Part shown: piece by piece, positions 24,887 to 33,934 of the stretch
Position numbering within the stretch: position 1 is the stretch's first letter
Layout of the letters: each line of letters starts with the position of its first letter
Assembly: GCA_003116875.1 (NCBI GenBank)
Contig: BCKT01000002.1
Location: 868,001 to 932,000 of the forward strand
Direction of reading: 5' to 3'
Length of the DNA stretch: 64,000 bases
From: Takashimella koratensis
Taxonomy: Eukaryota > Basidiomycota > Tremellomycetes > Trichosporonales > Tetragoniomycetaceae
The notes under the pieces: generated by a model
The model's input: only the letters and a program-made list of their open reading frames with translations
Databases searched by the model: none
Told to the model about the DNA's origin: nothing
Program-made: the position numbers and the translations under genes

Positions 24887-25382
24887 TCCCTCTATGCGTC
24901 ATTCCCATGGACGCCCGAGGCTGTGTCCTAAGCTACATCGAAGCAGACGGAGACAAAACCAAATACTCAGCCGTATACCAGAATCATGAATCTGATGCTA
25001 GACTTCTACTGGAGGGGTCCATCCATGCACATCGCGACTTGATCCGTGTTGATGATGGATTCACACGCTCCGCTCATCATATAACAGCGCTACTGATGCC
25101 TTAGCTGCCGCGCCGCGATTCCCCAATTGGTCTAGACTCGAGGACCATCCTTTGTCAATCCGGGATTGAAGGCGGTCTCGGGTTATCGGTCTTCACACGG
25201 TCTAGAGCAACAGCAACACTTGGGGCTCCTCTTTGCATCTTCTCAAGATGGGTCAGAACATGTGTATATAAATTGGCGCGAGCTAAACTACGTAAAACGC
25301 CTTCGTCACGCCTAGCCCTATCTCGTCATTCACAATCTTCCCATCATTTCCGCCAACTGATCTTACCGCACTGATCTACACG
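24887..25382. other. Intergenic region: V-ATPase 3' UTR and promoter of orphan gene 1
   Basis: No gene is supportable in these 496 bp. The only distinct element is a TATATAAA box (listed separately) near the right end. Confidence 0.45.
25265..25272 (+). promoter_or_regulatory. TATA box of orphan gene 1
   Basis: TATATAAA lies 111 bp before the ATG at 25383, a typical distance for a fungal TATA promoter. TATA-type promoters are often linked to regulated rather than housekeeping expression. Confidence 0.55.
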
Positions 25383-26230
25383 ATGGACCAAAGCAGCTTA
25401 TCCTATACCACTGACCGCCCACTTGACGTCGTTGCGGGATTGGCCGCGCTACAGATCACCGGTCCGCCCGATGACTACGGCCTCTCCACCGAAACGACCA
25501 AGGCCCAGATCATCTCATGCTGCGACGAATTGGACCCACGCGATAAATCAGATATCACCGTCACTAGATTCGAGTCGCGACTCACGGAGTGGTTTGAAAA
25601 TCATGATAAGATGCGTGAACTTCATCAAGATCTTTACAACACTTATGACTCGTTCAACAGACATACAAATGCCATGTTGTCGTTTGCCAAGGATGCTGCT
25701 CGGTTGGCGCTTGCGAGGAACAAGAGTGGTGCAGTCAGCTCCGAGTCCGCAGGCAACGTCCACGTGATACCAACCAAGCTCGTTGATGAGACTGTTGCCG
25801 GAGTGATGCCAGTGGCAATTACTGGAGAGAGCATGGATTTGATCAAACAGCTTGCCACCACTTTCACTAATGAGCACATTGATTTCATGTCCAAGGTGAG
25901 AAAGACATCATCCCCTCACCGAAAAGTGCAGGCAAACCCACTGACTCTTTCTTCAAGCTGACTCTGATGACCGCACTTATTACCCAAGACTACCCAACCA
26001 ATACGGACCTTTCGAATTTGCGGCAAGAGCTTGTCGGGATCCTATCGGTCTCCATTGGATCCAGCGGGGAAGTGAACACTGCGGGCGAGACTGAGACTGA
26101 AATGATTTCAGATGTCTCATCGAAGCTTGGCATCCTACAGGCCATGGTCACAGAGCTGGAAGTCAGTCGAGCCAGGTTGGAGAATTCCACCACTCTGAGC
26201 GAGGGGATAGTTACCACGCTCAATGACTGA
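25383..26230 (+). CDS. Orphan helical protein 1 of a three-gene tandem cluster
   Basis: Exon 1 (25383-25895, 171 codons) and exon 2 (25958-26230, 91 codons) flank a 62-nt phase-0 intron with GTGAGA donor and TTCAAG acceptor; the product has 261 residues. I recognise no family. The sequence looks mostly helical, acidic and Cys-poor, with no signal peptide or membrane segment. A segment FESRLTEWFENHDKMRELHQ leads to YDSFNRHTNAM; the C-terminal exon ends in a heptad-like stretch (KLGILQAMVTELEVSRARL). The next two genes share this plan: an Asn/Phe-rich helix in exon 1, one phase-0 intron of 62-69 nt, and a C-terminal coiled coil in exon 2. The family relation is my inference from architecture and a weak motif, not from an alignment score. 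Confidence 0.72.
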
Positions 26231-26928
26231 GAGCATTCACGTGGTATTCAAAGGTCATGCACCCTTCACACTTCGATTCCTTTTATCAACTGAGAGTTTT
26301 CAAACTTAGTATGAATATTCTTTTTTTCCTTTCCTCATGCCGTGGATATTGCAGTAGCGTAATCTGATGCAGAGGAGGGAGACGATCAAACTCCGATGAC
26401 TCACTGTGAGATTATCGAGAGATGCTGCACATTGACGGAGACTCTGTGACGCATGTGCTCTCTCTCCATTCAAGCCCTTACGGGATCCAGGCCACCTCCG
26501 TTGGTGCGAAACTATATTCCTCCTTGTCGTATCACGCTCTACAACCCTTTCTAAAGCCTCGACCAAAAGTCCTTTCATCCCGGTCTTATGAAAGCTGGGT
26601 CCACTCTCGTCATTTGCACATGTCAGTCCTTTGAAGACGGAGAACAAAGGCCTTCTGCCACTTTCGAAATTGCATTGCACTTTACATCCTTGGTGTTCCG
26701 GCTACCATATCGGTCGCCGATCGTCGATACTCCGAATCCTTCACTCATCCTTTGTATTTCCTTTTACCTCACAGTCTCCCACGGCTGAGTCGGGCTCTAC
26801 CAAAAAGTTGAGTTGTGTACACCTCCGCCGTCTAAATACGCTTTCGACGAGGTTAGTCTTGTTCTCCTAACCCTTTCTTCTAGACATTTTTTTACAAACT
26901 CACCTCAAGTACGTCAGCTTGCGCCCCC
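26231..26928. other. Intergenic region between orphan genes 1 and 2
   Basis: No coding sequence is supportable in these 698 bp. I looked for a decayed fourth cluster member and saw no matching motif on either strand. Confidence 0.4.
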
Positions 26929-27579
26929 ATGGAACAGAACACTCAAGCTACCACAGCTACCTCCTCGAACGAGGTGGACCCCCAAGAGGTCATCGACTTA
27001 CTCAAGGACCTGTGTTACTTTAACGACACAGGCGACAACACTGCGCCCGAAGTAGTCGCATTTGACGCTCAGCTAAAAGAGTGGACTACCGATCTGTCCG
27101 CTGTAGAAGCACTGAGAACACGTTTTGGTCAGATATTCAAGAACTTCTCGAACGAGATACAGGTATTGGAAAGGTTTGAATCGGAGCAGACGGTGAAGAC
27201 ACTTTGCGAGGAGATCATCGCTTTAGTGGGCAATATCAATACCATTTTCGATGAAGATACAGCCCGGCTGGGAACCAAGGTGGGTGCACTGAATAGCCTG
27301 ACAATTGTAGTTGAAAGCAAGATATACACTCACTGATTCGCTTTACAGTGCAGAAACATTGCGATATACGCCGATACACAACGAGATCGTGGAGATTTCC
27401 GCGCTGGGGCTCACCAGTTGATGTTGGCTCACGACGACACGACGGCGTCTTTGGCTATGTCAACAGACATCGATGCCATGAGTGCCAAAATAACCGCTTT
27501 GAAGACCGTACTACGTGCTCTCGAAGCAAAGACAGTCACGTCTTCGCAGCCAGACTCTGCTGCAGCAACCACAGGATGA
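26929..27579 (+). CDS. Orphan helical protein 2 of the tandem cluster
   Basis: Exon 1 (26929-27279, 117 codons) and exon 2 (27349-27579, 77 codons) flank a 69-nt phase-0 intron; the product has 193 residues and starts MEQNTQATTATSSNEVDPQE. Nothing in it is recognisable as a known domain. FDAQLKEWTTDLSAVEALRT aligns by eye with FESRLTEWFENHDKMRELHQ of the neighbour on the left, and is followed by a FGQIFKNFSNEIQVL helix in the place of its DLYNTYDSFNRHTNAM. The C-terminal exon ends in a short coiled coil (MSAKITALKTVLRALEAKT) and a Ser/Ala/Thr tail. It has no signal peptide or membrane segment, so it is probably soluble and intracellular. Function unknown. Confidence 0.7.
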
Positions 27580-28166
27580 ATAGGGCGGTCCCGTTCGCTA
27601 TGCAGCTTTGTTTCGTTTACGACTTCTTAACATCACACTCAATGGGTGAAGGGCCTTGTCTAACAGCTGCAAGCATTATATGGCCATGAATGCATGTTGA
27701 GCACGATGGGATTGAAAAATCGTTATATAAGAGGTTTGACATTCTTGTGACATCATCTCGGGTTCTGGTCATTGGAAGACTGGGTAGCATCCTTTCTTCT
27801 CTACTTCGCTTGCGTGCAGTCCTAATGCACCATTCGCCGGGGTCCATTTTTATCTCGAAATCTGCCTAGAACACCGAGACCCACGGGTTCAAGTATCATG
27901 TCCTCAACTCTCTTTTGAGGGTTGATCAGCCTGAAAACAAACTACACTTGTCATGACCGCTTTCCCGAACCATTCATTCCCGGCCTCACGATTCCCACGC
28001 CGCCGATGTGTTTCGATTTCGCGAGTTTCACTTCCTTTCTACTGATGTCGGTAATCCCGGTGATATGATCATGAGCGCATTCACCAGCCCGTCTGCGACT
28101 TTCTTAGTGGATCATCTTATCTCAACCCATCATTCGCCATTCACAAGCCTCCATTGCGATTACAGG
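27580..28166. other. Intergenic region between orphan genes 2 and 3
   Basis: No gene is supportable in these 587 bp. The right end may be the 5' leader, or an N-terminal extension, of orphan gene 3, because the frame stays open upstream to in-frame ATGs at 28071 and 28065. Confidence 0.4.
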
Positions 28167-28939
28167 ATGAATCCGGAACGTCTAGCAGAAATCAACCGGC
28201 GAGCATTGGCAGCGATAGCCGAGTTGACATCTCCCTCCTCCTTCGATTCGACACGTTACGACCAATTCGATAGTCACTCCAGCCCCACGACTGTGGATGC
28301 TAGTCGAGACGATGTCGGTCAGAGTGCCACAGATACTCGGCCAGAGTTTTCGTTCTCCCAATATCGGTCTATTTTGAGACTGAAAAGCGATTTTGATTCG
28401 GCTTATCGCTCATTCAACAACGAGGCGTCGATGGTAGTCAACCAAGCATTGGTCGCGAGGCCTACAGGGAAAGCGGTACTCAACCCGTACAACGTGCAAC
28501 CGGCGTACTCAACCGCCCTGTCTGAAGCGCCCACCGCGATCAGACAGTTGTCACAGGGTTTCATTGCCGCAAGTTCCGCATACATACCCACGGTGAGTGG
28601 AAACATCCTGCTATACCTATGAAGACACGGTAAAGCTGAACTGCACTCAAGCAGGCTGCTTGGTCGACCGTTGACAGCGAAGACCCTCTAACTGCAACGA
28701 ATGTGTATAATCCGACCGACCAATACTCGATACTGCGCACGCAGATCGATACTTTGAATGACAAGGTTTCCGAGCTGAGAGCGGTAAGAGAAGAGTATGA
28801 GTCGACATACGCTTCCAACGACAATACGGACGCTGTTAGCGATCAAACAGCTACGACAAGCGATGATTGGGCTTCCTCGTCTAGCGAGGATTGGACTTCA
28901 GCCAACGAAGACTGGGCTTCTGATAGCGGCGAGGATTGA
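28167..28939 (+). CDS. Orphan helical protein 3 of the tandem cluster, with DW repeats
   Basis: Exon 1 (28167-28592, 142 codons) and exon 2 (28655-28939, 95 codons) flank a 62-nt phase-0 intron; the product has 236 residues. The start MNPERLAEINRRALAAIAEL is preferred; upstream in-frame ATGs at 28071 or 28065 would add 32-34 residues. YRSILRLKSDFDSAYRSFNNEASMV echoes the YDSFNRHTNAM helix of orphan 1. Exon 2 has a coiled coil (LRTQIDTLNDKVSELRAVRE) and then a tail with imperfect repeats of the form S-x-D-W-A/T-S (DDWASS, EDWTSA, EDWASD). The DW repeats are absent from the other two proteins. The tail is highly acidic. No known domain is recognised. Confidence 0.7.
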
Positions 28940-29168
28940 TAGAGATTATCTAGGCGATAGTGAGATGTCCATAGACCATCCGTTGGTATTTTTGTCAACA
29001 ATGGAAATGTACAATGCAAAAAGCTTTGAATGACACTGCATGCTGTCTCGCCCAACAGGTATCAAATGATAGCTATGAATAAGATTATGATGACGATGCA
29101 TGATGAGCATGAGGAGTCTGGTTACACAGGTTTTGACTGATTAGAAGAATTAGAAGATGACAGCTGAT

Positions 29169-30736
29169 TTACATCTCTACGATCACAGGGGCGTACTCTC
29201 CCTCTTCCTCCTCGTCGTCATCGTCTTCCACCTCCCCTCCAACTCCCAAATCGCCTATCGCCCACCCAAACCTCTTTCCCGCCATTTGCAGCCCCTCCCA
29301 AGCATCCTTCACCTCTCCAATTCCACCTTCTTCCCCATTACTGGCTCCAAACACCCCTCCTCTCGTTTCTGCCAGGTGCATCGCTGCCGCCAGATTCCGC
29401 CTCAGATTATCTGTTTCCTCTAACAAAACCCTATCCATCTCGGGCAACTCGGTATCGAATGCTGTTTCCGGTAGAGCGGCAAGTTGCGCTGCGAGGGTGT
29501 GAAGTAGTGCGATGTAGACGGATCGGATTGTCGCTGAGGTCAGAGACGAAGGGGAAGGTGATTGAGGAAGCAAGGAAGAGGGCGACGTGAGGATGGAGGA
29601 AGAACGACAGAAGAGGACGAGGAGGCGTTTGTAGACCACCAAAGAAGAGTAAGAGGAGACGTAGATGAGGAGGACGAAGGAAAGCTGGAGGTAGGCGATG
29701 AGGGATGTGACTGTAAGCATGATATGAGTAGGAGAGGTAGTCAAGTCAGCTTTGGAAACGTTGATTCAACCTGAAATATCGTGATGGAAGTAAGCGAGTA
29801 GTTGGCACTCACCACCACCGTGTCTCGCTGCGACATCGACAAGGAGCCAGCTCTTATCCTGTGAGAACCGCGTGACTTCTTCACCTCTCGCTTCTGCTCT
29901 AAAACTTCGCTTCAAATCAAACTTTGGAAACTTCATTCCCCCAACCCCCACCTCCTTCTCCCTCATCCCCTTTTCCTCCACCCGTTCGTTCGCATCTTCC
30001 TCTCCTTCGGCTCGTTTCCGCTTCCCTCTCGTCTCTAGATCGTCCAAGAGATCTACATCACCATCAACATGCGTTAATCCGTCGATCCTCCCGCTCGGTC
30101 CAAGGACCGTTTCGACTATGGCAGCAGTGATATGTATCGTGAGTGATTTCCACTGTTCCAGTCCCTCGAAAGGATAAGGCGCGAGCTCCGTGTCCAAGGA
30201 GACGAGGCGGTCGTTACCTATCACCTCGATCAGGCTGGTGCTTTCCTCTGGCGGGGTGGGGACCGCTGAGGAGGACGAAGGCAAGGGGACATCCTCAAGT
30301 GCCGGATCGTAGACAAGTGCAACACGCTGCTTAGGGGTAAAGAAACGGACAAGACCAGACCGGATAGGTACGCTCACGTTCCCGGCGAGCGAAGAAGGCG
30401 ACGGCGCGGCTGACCAAGTGAATAGGTGAAGACCGGGAGGGACGAACTTGGTACCTGAGAATCGACGGACGATGTGGAAGCTGAGAGGACGATTCAGTCG
30501 AGAGCTCATATACGTCTGGGAAGAAAGGGCAAGACTAAGGTAAGGGGGGGAGGTAGAGGCGACGCAGTAAGGTGTGATATGGTGTAAAGGGTGGATGGTG
30601 AGGACGCCATTACTTACGTCCCATCAACGCCGTACTCGCTGCCCTCCGGGAGACCGGTTAAGACGAAGAACCCACCAGCATCCCAGAGCGCTCGAGCCTG
30701 GTCAGCTGTGAGCTGAGACGTTGCGCTTAGTACCAT
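29169..30736 (-). CDS. AAR2: AAR2 splicing factor (U5 snRNP assembly)
   Basis: Exon 1 starts MVLSATSQLTADQARALWDAGG and continues VLTGLPEGSEYGVDGT. The next exon completes the Aar2 signature: FHIVRRFSGTKFVPPGLH followed by a GLVRFF segment. The C-terminal part has LQLSFVLLIYVSSYSSLVVYKRL-type helices and ends in a very acidic DDDDEEEEGEY tail, stop at 29171-29169. Aar2 holds Prp8 in the cytoplasmic U5 precursor until Brr2 replaces it in the nucleus. The middle of the protein carries a basic, low-complexity insert (RGKRKRAEGEED). It is divergent from the JmjC gene. A splicing factor in this intron-packed genome is expected. Confidence 0.88.
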
Positions 30737-30885
30737 GTTCGTTCTCGCAGTCGTCAGGTAAATCCACGCAGATGTTGTGAATGAGTATAAGACCGATACT
30801 TGGAGTCAGAGAAGTGGAGATGTTGTAGACGTCGTCAGAGAATCGAATTCATCTCTGCCGACCTCCACCGATTTCACGTCTCAAG

Positions 30886-30893
30886 TCACGTGA
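30886..30893. promoter_or_regulatory. TCACGTGA palindrome in the AAR2 / JmjC divergent promoter
   Basis: The 8-bp palindrome TCACGTGA contains the E-box CACGTG and lies 150 bp upstream of the AAR2 start. The same 8-mer is found upstream of SDH3. It resembles Cbf1-type bHLH sites; function is inferred. Confidence 0.4.
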
Positions 30894-31115
30894 TTCACCT
30901 TCGACCTTCGACCAACGACCTCTAAACCTGGGACTAGCTCTCGACAGACAACCTTCCAGCTCACAGGACATCTTTGGCGTTCTCTCCTCGGTCCCAGCTT
31001 TGCAACGATCTTGTTCTCGCAGGGACCAGAGCAGAAAATTTCAGAAGCTGACTGTAAGTGGTCATCCATCGTGGAGTCGGCGTTTGGCTTATGGTCAGCA
31101 AAGAGCAGCGGTGAA

Positions 31116-31130
31116 CCCCCCCCCCCCCCC
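31116..31130 (+). repeat. 15-base poly-C tract in the JmjC 5' region
   Basis: Fifteen C lie about 200 bp before the JmjC start, on its sense strand, in the divergent promoter or leader. Confidence 0.85.
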
Positions 31131-31330
31131 TTTGTGAGAGGAGAGTGCGGGCGACGGCGGAGTGATTTCGTGATCTCGCTCGTCGAGCGTGGGTTGGATT
31201 TTCACGCCGTCTCTGTGATTGGGTCTCGGTGCAACCCCCGTTCGCACACTCGTGTATCGCCGCATCGGTCTGTCGGTCTGTCGATGTCGGCGTATCAGCG
31301 TGGCTCGCGTTGCATTTTGTCAAAGGCAAG

Positions 31331-32563
31331 ATGAAATCACTCATCGCCGCTGCTCAAACTATCGATTTCATCTCCGCACCAGCTCTTCGCACCCTGCTCG
31401 CCTCCTCTCGTCCGGGCACAATCAAGCTCACCGGCCTCGTACCCCATTGGTCAGCGGTGAAATGGTCGACGTCCGACGGGCTGAACCAGCTGCGTTCTGC
31501 GGTCGGGGAGGAGACGGCTGTAGAGGTCGAGTTGGGCCAGAAAGGGCGCGGGTATCTCGATGACCGGTGGCAGCGTGTCACTATGGGTTTTGGTAAGTCT
31601 GAGATCCGAGTCGAGGATGAGAGGTCAGAAGGGAAGAAGGGAAGAAGGGAAGAAGGGGACAAGGGTGGAGTCAAGGAGGAGGGATGGTCGAGGGCGTTGG
31701 AAGTTTGAGATTCTGCTTCTTACAGGCTTCTTCAGAATGATCGCCGAGTGCCTTTCCGCAATGTCCTCTACCTCATCCCCCTCTCCTTCTTTTCTCATTC
31801 TCCACCATCTTCGCTTCTTCGTCTTCTACTTTTCCTTCTGCAGTTCTCTCTGCTCTTTTTATGTCTTCTTCTGGGCGCTCTAACATCTCCAGGCCTCTTC
31901 CTCGACGCCTTTGTCCTCGGCAAGATCCCTTCCTCCTCTTCGGCGTCACTACCGATCGGATACCTGGCTCAATCCGACTTGATCGATTCCCATCCGGGTT
32001 TATCAGCCGCCGCACCTGCACTTCCTCATTTCCAGAGCGGGCCTAAAGCGACTTTGTATCGCCGAACACTTTGGGTCGGGCCCGGTGGGACGTTTACCCC
32101 GTTTCATCGGGATCCATATACCGGTTTGTTCTCGCAAGGTAGGTGGACGGTCTTGATCGAGGGGACGCTGTCGCTTATACTGGCATGACTATTGTTTCAG
32201 TTCCCTTTGCTGACTCCAACAGTGGTTGGGAAAAAAGTCTTCTACTGCCTTCCTCCTGAAGCCTCCGAGTTCCTCACCATCAGTCGCCGCCCTCTACACA
32301 ATAACACCTCGGAGATTCCTTTCCCCGTCTCCACCATCCTCCCACCGTCCTCCGCTCCCACTACCCCTACCAGCCCTGATCCCAATCCCGACCCATCCAT
32401 CGAGCGATACCGCGACCTCTTGGCAAAAGCCTTCGCGCTGCCAGGTGCGTGCGAGGTCAGGTTAGATCCAGGCGACTCGGTCCTCGTTCCTGAGGGGTGG
32501 TGGCATTCCGCAGAAGGGCTGGACGAGTCGGCAAGTGTAGGGATAGGCGCATGGTTCCGATAG
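31331..32563 (+). CDS. JmjC-domain oxygenase (JMJD5/KDM8-like)
   Basis: Three exons give about 280 residues, starting MKSLIAAAQTIDFISA. The first part has RPGTIKLTGLVPHWSAVKW, as in JMJD5-type proteins. Exon 2 carries GYLAQSDLIDSHPGL and the iron-binding HxD in TPFHRDPYTGLFSQ; exon 3 has VVGKKVFYCLPP and the distal His in VPEGWWHSAEG. The full Fe(II) facial triad is therefore present, and the Lys of VVGKK may bind 2-oxoglutarate. Small JmjC proteins of this kind hydroxylate proteins or RNA, or may demethylate; the substrate is unknown. A Pro/Ser-rich insertion (about residues 190-215) separates the two halves of the barrel. Intron 1 is unusually long here (about 300 nt), so a missed small exon is possible. 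It converges on SDH3. Confidence 0.82.
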
Positions 32564-32802
32564 ACAAGTAGACCCGGGTGCCCAGTCATAACTCGTCCTA
32601 TGAATCATCCATTAGTCAAGTCATATAGAGTAAGCTCGGGCGCAGGTGCTGTAAGATGTGACCACAAATTGCATGAATCCGTGATACAGTCGAAGCTAAA
32701 TCTCTCGTCACAAACAACATCTGTGGGTGGAGAAAAATTACTACTATCTTACCAGCAGCCATTGACCGCTATCCAGCCGTCTGCAGGGAGAGACGTGTGC
32801 GT

Positions 32803-33718
32803 TTAGAGGAAGAAAGCAGTGTAGATGCTCGCAACGGCGGTCGCGGCGAACACGGTGTAGCCGGTAGCGTAGACGCTCTTGATCGTGAGGCCTGCAAAGG
32901 TTCGTTAGCGCCATGCTTCTAGAAGTCCAGCCACAGCGGATGTGCGTGAATAGCCACTTTCTCCAGGTAGAATGTAGGTACTTGGGTACCTCCATCACGA
33001 CTCTAGCCCAGATATGGTCGCAACTCTTGCAACGCGCACTCACCCTGAGTCCAGTCCCAAGCCAAGTGTCGGATCCCGTTGAAAGTGTGGAAGAAGAATG
33101 GAGCAGCGAGAACGAGCTTGATCGACGACTTGAACCATGTTGGCAAGTCAGCCGCGAGTTGGATGAGGTGTGCCGAGTCGATAGCCGGGACGAGAGGGTG
33201 GAGGAGGTAGAGAATCGAGCCGCCGTAAAGGAGACCAGAGAGAGCGACGCCAGTGATTCGGTTAAGACCAGAGGGGACCCAAGTCATCTGAGGCTGGTAG
33301 ATCGTAAGGTGAGGGGAAGTTGGTCGCTTCTCGCGCTGGCTGTTGAGGAGCGCAATGCTCTCTGCAGGCGACACTTTTTCTGTCGAAACGAATCTGTAAA
33401 GTCGGGTTAGACATTGCTTCGTGAAAATGGGATCGCAGATCGCGATTGTGGGAGAAAGATGGAAGGATGAGGCGATGGGAGAGTTAAAGAATGTAGACGC
33501 ACCGGCGTTGGGCGAGGAGGAAGCTAGGGGACGCGACGCGAAGGGCCGGGGCTGTGACAAGGATCAGCATTGCAACGAAATATGACATGGATCCACGGCT
33601 CGGTGCAAATGCATGTCCCGCAAAGAAGAGGGAAAGGTCGCGGTGGTTCCTGGAGGCCCGACTTACAGGTCCCGACGGCGCGGAAGACAGATTGCCTGAC
33701 GAGAGAGGAGGAGGCCAT
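32803..33718 (-). CDS. SDH3: Succinate dehydrogenase cytochrome b560 subunit, mitochondrial
   Basis: The product begins MASSSLVRQSVFRAVGTSPALR and FLLAQRRFVSTEK, an Arg/Ser-rich mitochondrial presequence. The SdhC signature follows: RPTSPHLTIYQPQMTWVPS, then GLNRITGVALSGLLYGGSIL (first membrane helix). The heme-ligand region is FFFHTFNGIRHLAWDW, and the final helix ends ASIYTAFFL with the stop at 32805-32803. Complex II oxidises succinate and passes electrons to ubiquinone; SDH3 and SDH4 form its membrane anchor and quinone/heme site. Three membrane helices are visible, the usual number. The first exon-exon join restores a Thr-Ser pair. It converges on the JmjC gene. Confidence 0.93.
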
Positions 33719-33901
33719 GGCGAGCGAGTCGGGGTGAGTGGGGAGTGGAGATGGATGGAGGAGGTGAAGGGCGAGGGCGAGGGTCGAAGTCGAGATGAAG
33801 ATGGATGGTGGTGCTGGTGTGTGGTGACAGACTGGACCGCAGGGATTGGCTCTTGTGCACACCCGACTTTCTCCGACATCCACAATGTGGCAGGAACCGT
33901 G

Positions 33902-33934
33902 TCACGTGAAGTCGTCGGGTAGCGCTACTTTATA
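33902..33934 (-). promoter_or_regulatory. TCACGTGA site and TATAAA box upstream of SDH3
   Basis: TCACGTGA lies at 33902-33909 and a minus-strand TATAAA at 33934-33929, about 185-215 bp before the SDH3 start. CACGTG elements are common in promoters of respiratory and sulfur genes in fungi; specific regulation here is inference. Confidence 0.45.

Noticed and set aside
25106..25200. tRNA-like stretch downstream of V-ATPase
   Set aside because: A GGTCTAGACTCGAGGACC-like stem can be seen, but T and D arms are missing.
26306..26680. 124-codon - frame between orphan genes 1 and 2
   Set aside because: No resemblance to the cluster proteins and no usable start; treated as intergenic noise.
28008..28166. 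Longer N-terminus for orphan protein 3
   Set aside because: The frame from 28008 begins at GTG; in-frame ATGs at 28065/28071 are possible, but 28167 gives the plainer start.
31560..31883. Open frames inside the long JmjC intron
   Set aside because: Phe/Ser/Leu-rich translation of C/T-rich intron sequence; the JmjC domain joins correctly without it, though a small missed exon cannot be excluded.
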